The notes under the pieces are model-generated. The model was not told where the DNA came from. It made no database searches and saw nothing but the letters and a program-made list of their open reading frames with translations. A stretch of DNA of 64,000 bases from the NCBI RefSeq assembly GCF_024347475.1, contig NZ_AP025488.1, positions 1,426,001-1,490,000 on the forward strand. The letters run 5' to 3'. The stretch's first letter is position 1. Each line of letters opens with the position of its first letter. The stretch is from Vibrio fortis. Its GTDB lineage: Bacteria; Pseudomonadota; Gammaproteobacteria; Enterobacterales; Vibrionaceae. The translations under genes and the position numbers were made by a program. Of this stretch, positions 44,690 to 52,811 are shown in pieces.

Positions 44690-47353
44690 CTATGTTTTAG
44701 TAAACTTGGCTGGATATGGGTCTTGGACTTGGCTGTGCTCATCAAACTCTGGCTGTTTCAAATATTGTTGCCAATTAACTGCTTTCCCAGTACTAACTTG
44801 TGAATCATCACTATCTAGCAAACATTTATCCAATTTACTCTCCGCTTTAACCTTACGCTCTAGGAACGAAGCTAGCTGGTCCTCATCAAATGAATGCTCC
44901 AAATATGGAAAGCTGATCGTCAGTTCCGCTTGCTGACCATTTTGATATTGGCGATTCACCTTACTGAAGAGTCTATCCAATCGCCCAACTCGCTGCTCAT
45001 GATCACCTGGGTTACCGGCAATGCCATAATGATGAACCTGATTACATTGTAAATGTAAGTTCACACCTTCCTGAAACACCGATGTCGCCACCAGCACGTT
45101 AGGATAAAATGGCGAGTTAAAGCTCAACTGTAAGCTGTCTCTATTTGAGGTCTCACCGCTTGCAAAAGCTGCAGGCGATGTATGGCCTTTCAGCACTCGC
45201 CACTCATTCGTATAGCCCCCTATCTCCACTCGCGCGATCTTCTTACATACATCCTCAAACGTATTGAGCGCAGCCTTGAAGTACCATAACAGCATTGACT
45301 GCGGCAGCTTTGGTAAAGTGTACTCAATAAAATGGATATACCTTGAATGGGCATTTGCTGTAGTGTGCGGCTGCTTATTAAATTCATAAAACCAGCAAAA
45401 TAGTTCAACCATGACGGGGCTCGCAAACAGTGCCCCAGCTTTGAAGTAAGTGGCAAAGTTTTCTTTAGCCGCTGCGCTCCATTGAGATAGCTTACTTTGC
45501 TCAGTGTCATCAAGCAGATCTAATAAATGTTTCCAGATGGTCGGCAGAACTTCGCCTACTCGATGTTCATCAGACACATCGAGTTTATCAAGTTGGTGGG
45601 TTTGTACACGTTGATGCTGCGCAGCAGTGGAATATAACGCACGCTTACGTTCACCCGATTGATGCTCAAAATGGTAGCCATAGTCTTGATCAACATAATC
45701 TAGTGCTGGCTCAAGAAACATAGAAAAGATACTTTCAGGTTTTCTAAAGCGCAGGGCGACATTAGTACATTCGGTGTTGCGTGTTTCATCAATCGCAGAC
45801 GGTATACGCTTTTTAACTACAAACAACTCCGTGATACGAGAGCGTAGATGATTTTCATCTCCATCAGACTCGTCTTGCTCTTCCTGATCATCCAGATCTA
45901 GAGTCTCTTCCGTGTCATTAAGGTAACGGTTCAACCACGCTCTGCTCCAATGGCTTTTCTGCCATGAATCTTGCTCTTGATCATTCAATTTAAGGGTACG
46001 AGAAATTTGCGAACCAAGCGCGTTGTCATAACGTGTATTCACCCGTTTTGTTAACTCTCGAACCGATGGTATCCGGCGCACAAACACAAGATGCTTAATA
46101 TCATCTAGGTCGCTTGATGCAAACTCGCTTGGAACGAATTGATCAACCAATGCCTTATATTTAGGGTGCTCAGGAAACTGACCAAAGCAGCCGTAATACT
46201 CTTGGCTTAAACAGTGTAGCAGCTCTGTATCAGGCGCTTTACTAAATGCGTCTTTACCATGTTCAGAACCTTGATCAGAGCTCTGTTGCTCTTGGCTGAT
46301 TTGATGCTCTTGTTCGCCAAAAGACTCAAAGCCTTCAAGATAACCGTACAAAAACTGTCTGTTTGAGGCCTTAGCTTGATGCTGTTTCACCAATTCACGT
46401 TGATATAACCCGAAGAACAGCTCTGCATTTTGATTTTCAGAAAATGAGACCGCATGTGCCACTTCCTTTCGATAATGCTGTTTTGCATAGTGTGCACCAT
46501 TCACCCCTTGCAACAAGCGCAGGCGTCTTAGTCCATATTTCGTCAACAGCTCTGCGGCATCATATGATCTTTCCGTATCGCTATTTTTCAGTTCACTCGA
46601 TGGCGCAAAATATTTGAGGATGTTCTCAACATCTCTGACTGACGAGTGGGTTGGTGTTGCCGTCATTAGCAAGACTCTCTTGGCCAATGGAGTATCTCCC
46701 TCACCAAAGAATGCTTTTGCCGCCTCGACTTTTTGAGAGCCTCCATCACGAGTGCGTAGGTAGTGCGCCTCATCAATAACCAACAAATCAAACCCTTGCT
46801 GATCAAGATACCCCATCACCTGCTCTTTCAATTCAAGCGCATTTTCACGAGCAAGATCTGCCTTATTGCTAGCTTCGCTGTCTTTGGTTAACCCACTTAG
46901 CGCGTGAATTGTCGTAAAGTAGACGTTATGGTTTCGCTGCTTAACGTTGGCGATCATTGCTTCTAATTTGGACTCAGGAGCCGCGACTGATAGTGAACCA
47001 CTAAAACAACCGTGCCAGTGATCTTGTTCAAACGCGCCAAACTCTCCCTTCCATTGCGAGCAGATGTTCTTGTTAGGTGCAATAACCAGCACTTTTGCGT
47101 CCGGCTTTATCTGTTGCAATAAACGAATGATACCAATCGCTTGGAAGGTTTTACCCATGCCCACTTCATCAGCCAAAAGTGCCAAGCGATGCTGAGCAAG
47201 CAGTCGGCATAGGTATGCGACCCCTTCAGCTTGCTTTGCTGCCATTGAGTTTGCGTTATCAGCTTGGTAGCGCCAATCCATGTCACCTTCAACAAACGTC
47301 ATCTGCTGAGATACCGCTTCAGGTGTCAATGTAAGCCAATCAGATAGAGACAT
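44690..47353 (-). CDS. SNF2/DEAH-type helicase of a candidate defence operon
   Basis: An 887-aa superfamily 2 helicase. Walker A is LLADEVGMGKTFQAIG (residues ~59-74), the DEAH box is LLVIDEAHYLRT (~190-201), motif III is LLMTATPTHSS (~228-238), and motif VI is GDHEQRVGRLDRLF (~785). This DEVGMGKT form and long insert between the RecA lobes (about 330-640, partly acidic) resemble SNF2-like helicases of phage-defence loci. It begins inside the end of the PLD gene (14-bp overlap), so the two are translationally coupled. It is the last gene of the operon. Whether it translocates on or unwinds DNA is not known. Confidence 0.85.
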   Translation of the reverse strand: MSLSDWLTLTPEAVSQQMTFVEGDMDWRYQADNANSMAAKQAEGVAYLCRLLAQHRLALLADEVGMGKTFQAIGIIRLLQQIKPDAKVLVIAPNKNICSQWKGEFGAFEQDHWHGCFSGSLSVAAPESKLEAMIANVKQRNHNVYFTTIHALSGLTKDSEASNKADLARENALELKEQVMGYLDQQGFDLLVIDEAHYLRTRDGGSQKVEAAKAFFGEGDTPLAKRVLLMTATPTHSSVRDVENILKYFAPSSELKNSDTERSYDAAELLTKYGLRRLRLLQGVNGAHYAKQHYRKEVAHAVSFSENQNAELFFGLYQRELVKQHQAKASNRQFLYGYLEGFESFGEQEHQISQEQQSSDQGSEHGKDAFSKAPDTELLHCLSQEYYGCFGQFPEHPKYKALVDQFVPSEFASSDLDDIKHLVFVRRIPSVRELTKRVNTRYDNALGSQISRTLKLNDQEQDSWQKSHWSRAWLNRYLNDTEETLDLDDQEEQDESDGDENHLRSRITELFVVKKRIPSAIDETRNTECTNVALRFRKPESIFSMFLEPALDYVDQDYGYHFEHQSGERKRALYSTAAQHQRVQTHQLDKLDVSDEHRVGEVLPTIWKHLLDLLDDTEQSKLSQWSAAAKENFATYFKAGALFASPVMVELFCWFYEFNKQPHTTANAHSRYIHFIEYTLPKLPQSMLLWYFKAALNTFEDVCKKIARVEIGGYTNEWRVLKGHTSPAAFASGETSNRDSLQLSFNSPFYPNVLVATSVFQEGVNLHLQCNQVHHYGIAGNPGDHEQRVGRLDRLFSKVNRQYQNGQQAELTISFPYLEHSFDEDQLASFLERKVKAESKLDKCLLDSDDSQVSTGKAVNWQQYLKQPEFDEHSQVQDPYPAKFTKT

Positions 47354-49343
47354 ACTTGCACTTCTCTTTAATTAATTTGCGGTACTCACTACTACCGATT
47401 TTATTTTGAAGACCTTGTGTACGGATGACACTGTCTGAGCTCTTAAAGCGCAATCCACTTAAGCGCGACTTCAATTCGCTATCCTTTGATTGCTTTTTCG
47501 CGACATCAACCAACAAGTTAAACTCTTGTTTCATATACCAATTAAATACATTGGCATTTTCTTGTAGCTCGCTGCGAATCTTTTCCCCAATCTCCACAAG
47601 GCAGCCCGGTATCACAAACGCATATTGCTCGATAAGCGCATCAGATTTTAGTTTGGTGATGCGCTGCTCTAGGTTATCCATCGCTTGGAACATTCGGAAA
47701 TAGCTGAGTGTTGGAGACTGCTCTTTTTCAGAGATTGAACCTGCATCTTGCTCGTATAACCAATCTTGATCATCTCCTAAGATTTCGTTTCTCAGAGCTG
47801 AGTTAGCGTTGTTTTCAAGCGAACGACCATCAATCAAACTGCTGAAAATATCATCCAGAGAGTCGAACTGTTCAACGCGGCGCATTAAACTGTTGCGTTC
47901 TACAATAAAACCACGATGCTGTGAACCATCACTAAAATTCAGCTTATAGGCATGATCCACCAACAACTCTTTAGGTTCATCTGTCAGCGGATGCTCAAAA
48001 ATCCACACAGAGTCTTTTCCTAGGTTGTTATTACTAATTGACTGCGCAAGGTCTGGCAATTGCAAATCAAACTCAGGCCACTCCCCGTTAACATCACATA
48101 GGCTTATTTCTACGTGGTAGGTTAATGTGCGCCAATCAAACACGACGTTTACATCAAGTGGTAGTAGTTCTGACACTTCTAAAGCATGTTCTTCAAGCTC
48201 TTTGCTCTGCATGAAGTTCGCTTCAGCAATATCTAACGGCTGATTAAACACCTTTTCAACTTGCTGCTTATTTTCAACAACAATACCCGCTTCAATGTTC
48301 ACTTGACCGTCAATCTTATCTTCCAACAACACATTTGAGCCGGGTGTTGTAAAGTTCCACGAACCAATTGCCAATTTAGAATGAGTCATCCATACCTTGG
48401 CATGACACAAATCACTTCGCTCATCTTTTGCTATCGGATTGCGGTAAAAACTCACGCTTCCATCAGCCAATAAAGGCAATAATGCCGATGACCACTGAGT
48501 ACGCAGCTTTTGGTTGTCAACTAGATCAGGAATGATGTGCAGCCTTAAATCATCGCGCTGGCTTACGCTTTTCAAACGCTGAATAAACCCCGCAAGATCG
48601 GCAGGAAAATATGGTGACCAAACCACAAGGTCATTCGTGTCTTCTGTTAAGTTGCCAAACATATGACTCAGTAATGTTTGGTGTTTACCATCACGACTGT
48701 TTTTGACAAACGTATGCACGAAACTCCAATCGCTTGGCTTGATTTCCGCTCGGAACCTGCGAGGAGTAAGGATCGCTTGAGGGTCAAGTTTGTGCGCTTC
48801 AAATAACGGTTTGAAGAAATTCTTTATCGCTTCGGCGTGATGCTTGCATTCCACCTTTTGAAAAGTAAATACCTCTTGGTTCGATGACCAACCACTTAGA
48901 GTTAGGTTCGCGCTACCTGCACCTAGAACTGCGTTGCCATTCACATCTTGTAGAAAGATAACCTTTGGGTGGAACAGCGAGTTAGTATCTAACTGCTTTT
49001 TACGTCCACCATTCAGTAGAGCCGGGTTGACACCGTAGATTTCAATTGCGGTTCGCTTAATATCGCTAGCTTGATACATGCGTTGGTCGGCAAACACTTT
49101 CACGTCAATATCTAACGTCACATCCCCTTTAGTGTTATTTTTGATTGAGCCGTTCAGCTTTTGCTGCATCAACTCAAAATCAACACGACTACGAGGATTG
49201 TCCATTTGCAACAAAGTCGACAGGACATGACGCTCAAAAAAATCGACATTAAGGTTAAAGCTGGTAAACCAAGCGTGTTGAAGCGGACCAAGTGATTGAA
49301 CCTGTTTACTGAGAGCTTCTGCTAGTTTGAATGATTTAGTCAT
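47340..49343 (-). CDS. Phospholipase-D-fold protein of a candidate defence operon
   Basis: A 667-aa protein with two PLD-type half-sites. The first is FHPKVIFLQD with GAGSANLTLSGWS (H about 125, N about 145). The second is CHAKVWMTHS with KLAIGSWNFTTPGS (H about 314, N about 330). Each gives HxK and GSxN, but the Asp of canonical HxKx4D is missing or shifted by one, so activity could be modified. The C-terminal half (350-667) is unrecognised. The start at 49343 is chosen because ATGACTAA overlaps the stop of the preceding gene by 8 bp and GGAGG lies ten bases upstream. PLD-fold nucleases recur in defence systems such as DISARM, but this gene set is different. Confidence 0.82.
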   Translation of the reverse strand: MTKSFKLAEALSKQVQSLGPLQHAWFTSFNLNVDFFERHVLSTLLQMDNPRSRVDFELMQQKLNGSIKNNTKGDVTLDIDVKVFADQRMYQASDIKRTAIEIYGVNPALLNGGRKKQLDTNSLFHPKVIFLQDVNGNAVLGAGSANLTLSGWSSNQEVFTFQKVECKHHAEAIKNFFKPLFEAHKLDPQAILTPRRFRAEIKPSDWSFVHTFVKNSRDGKHQTLLSHMFGNLTEDTNDLVVWSPYFPADLAGFIQRLKSVSQRDDLRLHIIPDLVDNQKLRTQWSSALLPLLADGSVSFYRNPIAKDERSDLCHAKVWMTHSKLAIGSWNFTTPGSNVLLEDKIDGQVNIEAGIVVENKQQVEKVFNQPLDIAEANFMQSKELEEHALEVSELLPLDVNVVFDWRTLTYHVEISLCDVNGEWPEFDLQLPDLAQSISNNNLGKDSVWIFEHPLTDEPKELLVDHAYKLNFSDGSQHRGFIVERNSLMRRVEQFDSLDDIFSSLIDGRSLENNANSALRNEILGDDQDWLYEQDAGSISEKEQSPTLSYFRMFQAMDNLEQRITKLKSDALIEQYAFVIPGCLVEIGEKIRSELQENANVFNWYMKQEFNLLVDVAKKQSKDSELKSRLSGLRFKSSDSVIRTQGLQNKIGSSEYRKLIKEKCKYVSI

Positions 49344-50727
49344 TGCTCTTGCCCTCCAAACCATGAATTAGATTCTTAAATTGGTCTAGGTAATAGCCAT
49401 TAAACCAGGTCTTATATGGTCTTTGCTCTACCGTCGGCAAATTGCGCAATTTAACATGACAGCGATTCACCCCTTGGCTATCACACTCCACCCAAGGGCT
49501 TTGCCCGCGTTGATTCATGATGGTGCGATGATATTTAAGCAGCGCTTCAATCAACGCTGTCATATTCTCAAGAGACTCGGTGCTGTCTAACTTGCCAAAC
49601 GCGAGCAAGGCTTCATAACGTGATTTAACAACGCCAACCTGGAACTTTTCTTTGATTCCAACTTCCACTTCCAGATCACGCGCGAGTTGAATGATAGAGC
49701 TAACGTTGCGCTCTAATTTCAGATAGCGTTGATACACTTCTTCATTGGATTGAAATCGTTGACTCATTAGCACAGTCAAAAGTAGCTCACACTCAGCAAG
49801 TAACGGCTCAACACGGCAAATGTCCTGCATCTTTCTTTTTTCGAGTTCGCTCTCTTCGCGTGCAATGGCCTGCTCAAAAAGAGATTGTGCAGATTCATTC
49901 TCTTGGGTGTTATTACTGATCACCTTATAAAGTGAGCCTGCGGCATTTTCATCAAGGTTGGTTGCGTTCAACCAAAACGCTTTGCTCTGTTTACCCACAC
50001 ATGCCGGTGTAGCAAAGTTCTGAGCATAAGCCAGCTTTATAACATCAGGAATGTCATGCCATTCAATTTGCGGCAACTTATTGTCTTGCGAGATGACCTT
50101 CGAGATATGCTCAACCAATTGTTGAACCAGTTCGCTAAACCTATGACAGCTTTGAATAAAGTTCTGTGCGCTACTCCATTGCTGCGCGCTTGTGGGTAGA
50201 TGGTAGCGATATTCTTTGTCAAAAAAGGCCATTTCGGTAAATGGTGTTTTATATCGACCACTTGCCCCTAATGTAAGCTGTCTAACAAGTAATTGCCCAG
50301 ATTGTTTATTGGTGAATTGGAGACTCGGCTTGCCTCTAGCGAGCAGTTGTCTCGCTTTAGATGTACCAAGAACACCTTGTGTTTGAACCTTAACTCGCTC
50401 TGTTTCTTCCGCCTCTAGCATGGAAAATACAAAAATATTCTCCATGTAAATCAAACACGCTTGCTTAAATGCCAACGTATCAACATGCCCAAACACCCCA
50501 TGTAAGCTTCGGCTAAGTTCGATTTGACTATCAACTAACTGCTTAATCACATAATGGTGAACCAGATTCAGGGTGTAGTTACGCACGTCATTGGAGATAG
50601 AGCTAACGCGGTTATGAAAAATATCTTGGCCTAACCGAGACCAAATCATGGTCATTCCCAAAGGGTCGGTATTCAACGATTGAGTAAGAGTATCGTCGTA
50701 TGTTGTAAAGAACTGGCTGAGGTGCAT
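49336..50727 (-). CDS. Unrecognised first protein of the helicase-PLD operon
   Basis: A 463-aa soluble, mainly helical protein starting MHLSQFFTTYDDTLTQSL. The ATG at 50727 is preferred to the TTG at 50760, which would add 11 residues with no ribosome-binding site. The N-terminal region contains MIWSRLGQDIFHNRVSSISN and VRNYTLNLVHHYVIKQL, and a helical charged segment lies at about 275-330 (AREESELEKRKMQDI). No catalytic motif or known domain is recognised. As first gene and always coupled to PLD and helicase here, it may be a sensor, adaptor or structural partner. Name and function are open. Confidence 0.7.
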   Translation of the reverse strand: MHLSQFFTTYDDTLTQSLNTDPLGMTMIWSRLGQDIFHNRVSSISNDVRNYTLNLVHHYVIKQLVDSQIELSRSLHGVFGHVDTLAFKQACLIYMENIFVFSMLEAEETERVKVQTQGVLGTSKARQLLARGKPSLQFTNKQSGQLLVRQLTLGASGRYKTPFTEMAFFDKEYRYHLPTSAQQWSSAQNFIQSCHRFSELVQQLVEHISKVISQDNKLPQIEWHDIPDVIKLAYAQNFATPACVGKQSKAFWLNATNLDENAAGSLYKVISNNTQENESAQSLFEQAIAREESELEKRKMQDICRVEPLLAECELLLTVLMSQRFQSNEEVYQRYLKLERNVSSIIQLARDLEVEVGIKEKFQVGVVKSRYEALLAFGKLDSTESLENMTALIEALLKYHRTIMNQRGQSPWVECDSQGVNRCHVKLRNLPTVEQRPYKTWFNGYYLDQFKNLIHGLEGKSND

Positions 50728-50991
50728 AGTTATATACTTATTAAACTGACGTGAAATCAATGAACAACTTTTTTGCTACAAATGTCTTGGGTTACATCCA
50801 TACCAAGTGCTAAAACGTTGCGGCTTCTTTTAGTAATCCATATCAAAAACCATACTTGCAACACACGGAATATCATACCATAAATTTCCATTAAGAAACT
50901 GTCGTTTTATTCTACATGTTAACTAACTACGACTAGTGCTAGCGTGTTCTTGTTTTCGGAAGAGTCATCATTTCAAATATAAGGAGGACAA

Positions 50992-51312
50992 ATGTGGGCC
51001 AAGAAAAAACAGAATAGAATACTACGTAATAGTGTTTCAGATAGAGATTCACCTATTCACCAACAACACTCAAACCTGTTCCCTGAAGAATACGATTGTA
51101 TGTATGACTCAACTAGTGAGGCGAAAGCCAGGCGTCGTGGCATTAACCCCATGCGAGAAAGCTACCAAAAAGAGGTGAATCTGAGACGTCTTAAATTAGG
51201 AGTGGAGCCATACATGGGAAACGTGGGCGTGGAAAATATAGACACATCGAGCCTGATGACAAGCTTGGAGTATTGTAAAAAGGTTGAGCATGAGAAGAAA
51301 ACTAACAAGTAA
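50992..51312 (+). CDS. Small basic hypothetical protein divergent from the helicase operon
   Basis: A 106-aa protein, start MWAKKKQNRILRNSVSD. ATG at 50992 has an ATAAGGAGG site at ideal spacing, one of the best in the window. It is very rich in Lys and Arg (KARRRGINPMRESYQKEVN) with no recognised domain. It overlaps the next gene by 23 bp. Its promoter must lie in the 264 bp shared with the divergent 463-aa gene, so it may regulate or accompany that operon. Confidence 0.65.
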   Translation: MWAKKKQNRILRNSVSDRDSPIHQQHSNLFPEEYDCMYDSTSEAKARRRGINPMRESYQKEVNLRRLKLGVEPYMGNVGVENIDTSSLMTSLEYCKKVEHEKKTNK

Positions 51313-51871
51313 GAACAAAAAGAAGTTCACTCAGCGTAGGCAGCAAGCCATCAAGTTGGGTATGCCCACAAACCTAATGATGACAGGGCGACTTAAACTG
51401 GTGGTGGATTACTATCAGTACCTTCGAAATGCTCTTAATGCTAGTGCTTACGAGAAAAAATATATGGAAATTAGTTTTGGTGAGAGATTTAAAGAGAAAC
51501 AAATATTGAGCGCGATCTTTCAAGATCTTCATCGCTGGCGTGCTGAGTCGCAAAATGCTCCCAGCGAAGTGCTTAAGTGTGGCCTTATCCAGTCACTAGC
51601 TAGACTCTTCCCTTCAATCAATTGCACTCCTGAGTTAGATAACATCGACTTAGGAACAACACTATGTAACGACATAAGGCATGCGACTGGGGATTACTCT
51701 CTCAATCGCATCGCGCACCCGCCTTATCAGCGATCATGCGATTTAGATTGCAGTGAGGATGACATTCCCTCGGCAGAGCTCTGCGAAATATGGGAGCAGT
51801 TTACTCGTAGAGCAGAAAATTATGATGAGATTCGTGAGCTACTTACATCCCCAATCAAACCAGATGTTTAA
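51290..51871 (+). CDS. Hypothetical protein coupled to the small basic gene
   Basis: A 193-aa protein starting MRRKLTSKNKKKFTQRRQQA. ATG at 51290 follows AAAAGG; a TTG at 51284 is the alternative. The very basic N-terminus is followed by a helical region (LKLVVDYYQYLRNALNASAY; LSAIFQDLHRWRAE) and a Cys-containing acidic C-terminal part (SCDLDCSEDDIPSAELCEIW). It overlaps its upstream gene by 23 bp and its stop overlaps the end of the convergent WYL gene by 17 bp. No family is recognised. Confidence 0.65.
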   Translation: MRRKLTSKNKKKFTQRRQQAIKLGMPTNLMMTGRLKLVVDYYQYLRNALNASAYEKKYMEISFGERFKEKQILSAIFQDLHRWRAESQNAPSEVLKCGLIQSLARLFPSINCTPELDNIDLGTTLCNDIRHATGDYSLNRIAHPPYQRSCDLDCSEDDIPSAELCEIWEQFTRRAENYDEIRELLTSPIKPDV

Positions 51872-52697
51872 ACACTTCATCTCTGTTTAATACAATCAAT
51901 TGCTGACGACCCACCGGCGTATCTTCATATTCTAGGAATACATTCAGCGCAAACAAAGTGTAACGAACCAAAGCCGAGCGGCAGGCGATGACAAACTTCC
52001 CATCAGTCATATCATACTCATAACGAATCATATTTTGCTGTTCTTGAGAAAGGCGTGGGTCAGGTGCAAATTCTATATCAACAATATCATGCCATTTTGC
52101 ATCTTGATCTTGTGTCTTGTCGGAGTTGCACAGCACCTCCAGTTCACCTTCAAATCGGCTCAATAAAAAGTCTCTAAACTCACCATTTTTCTCACAATAT
52201 GCTCTAACGTGCCAGCGCAATGGGGTGCAAACAATTGAATGTGGGACAATCACCCTTCCCTCTGATTCCGGCTGACTCATGGAGCGATATCCAATATCTA
52301 AACGAGACTGGCTTTTTGCAGCGAGTAAAATTTTCCGTACATGCTCAGGATTCACATGTCGAGTAGGAATTGGCAATGAACATGCCGTACCCCCTGTAAA
52401 CTCCATTGGAGAAAAGATGTTACTGTTAGATTCTTGGCTTGCCAGCAAGTTAAGGAACTCTTGAGCTTCTCCAGTGATGAAATGCGGCTTAAAAGAACTT
52501 GAAGGTACATACCCCTTGAGACTCTTATCGTATTCAAGGTTCGTTTGCGAGATATGTTGAATGTAGAAGTTAATATCCTTAGACGCTTGCTGACGGCCAA
52601 TACCAAAGCTTTCACATAGGTGGTTAGTCGTTAACCTTCCCTCCCAGTATGCGATAAGTTCGATAAGTCTGAATCTCTGGTGTTGGTCCCACTTCAC
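51855..52697 (-). CDS. WYL-domain transcriptional regulator (BrxR/CapW-like)
   Basis: A 280-aa protein. The start is GTG at 52697 with GAGGG eight bases before; an in-frame ATG at 52748 adds 17 residues unlike the family. An N-terminal winged helix-turn-helix (FRLIELIAYWEGRLTTNHLC; FGIGRQQASKDINFYI) precedes a WYL domain with IGYRSMS, PHSIVCTPLRWHVRAYC and FRDFLLSRFEGELE, then a C-terminal dimerisation region. This order is that of BrxR and CapW, repressors of phage-defence loci whose WYL domain senses a ligand. It is divergent from the ADP-ribosylglycohydrolase gene and probably controls it, and perhaps the helicase operon, through the palindrome at 52759-52778. Confidence 0.88.
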   Translation of the reverse strand: MKWDQHQRFRLIELIAYWEGRLTTNHLCESFGIGRQQASKDINFYIQHISQTNLEYDKSLKGYVPSSSFKPHFITGEAQEFLNLLASQESNSNIFSPMEFTGGTACSLPIPTRHVNPEHVRKILLAAKSQSRLDIGYRSMSQPESEGRVIVPHSIVCTPLRWHVRAYCEKNGEFRDFLLSRFEGELEVLCNSDKTQDQDAKWHDIVDIEFAPDPRLSQEQQNMIRYEYDMTDGKFVIACRSALVRYTLFALNVFLEYEDTPVGRQQLIVLNRDEVFKHLV

Positions 52698-52758
52698 GGT
52701 AATGCCCTCTTTAACGCATAAGATGTGTCGCTTTTTACAACATATCATTTCACAAAGC

Positions 52759-52778
52759 CGTAATTTACCATAATTACG
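52759..52778. promoter_or_regulatory. Candidate operator of the WYL regulator
   Basis: CGTAATT and AATTACG are exact 7-bp inverted arms around TACCAT, in the middle of the 114-bp gap between divergent WYL and ADP-ribosylglycohydrolase genes. BrxR/CapW proteins bind such inverted repeats as dimers. The same arms were not found in the 50.7-51.0 kb promoter region, so direct control of the helicase operon is not supported. Confidence 0.6.
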
Positions 52779-52811
52779 TACTGAAACACTGGTTTAATTG
52801 AGGGTTCATTT

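Noticed and set aside
44690..50760. DISARM, Druantia, Hachiman or BREX as the identity of the helicase operon
   Set aside because: No DUF1998, methyltransferase, DUF1837, PglX/PglZ or Lon-like gene is present. Only the helicase-PLD theme and the BrxR-like regulator overlap with those systems.
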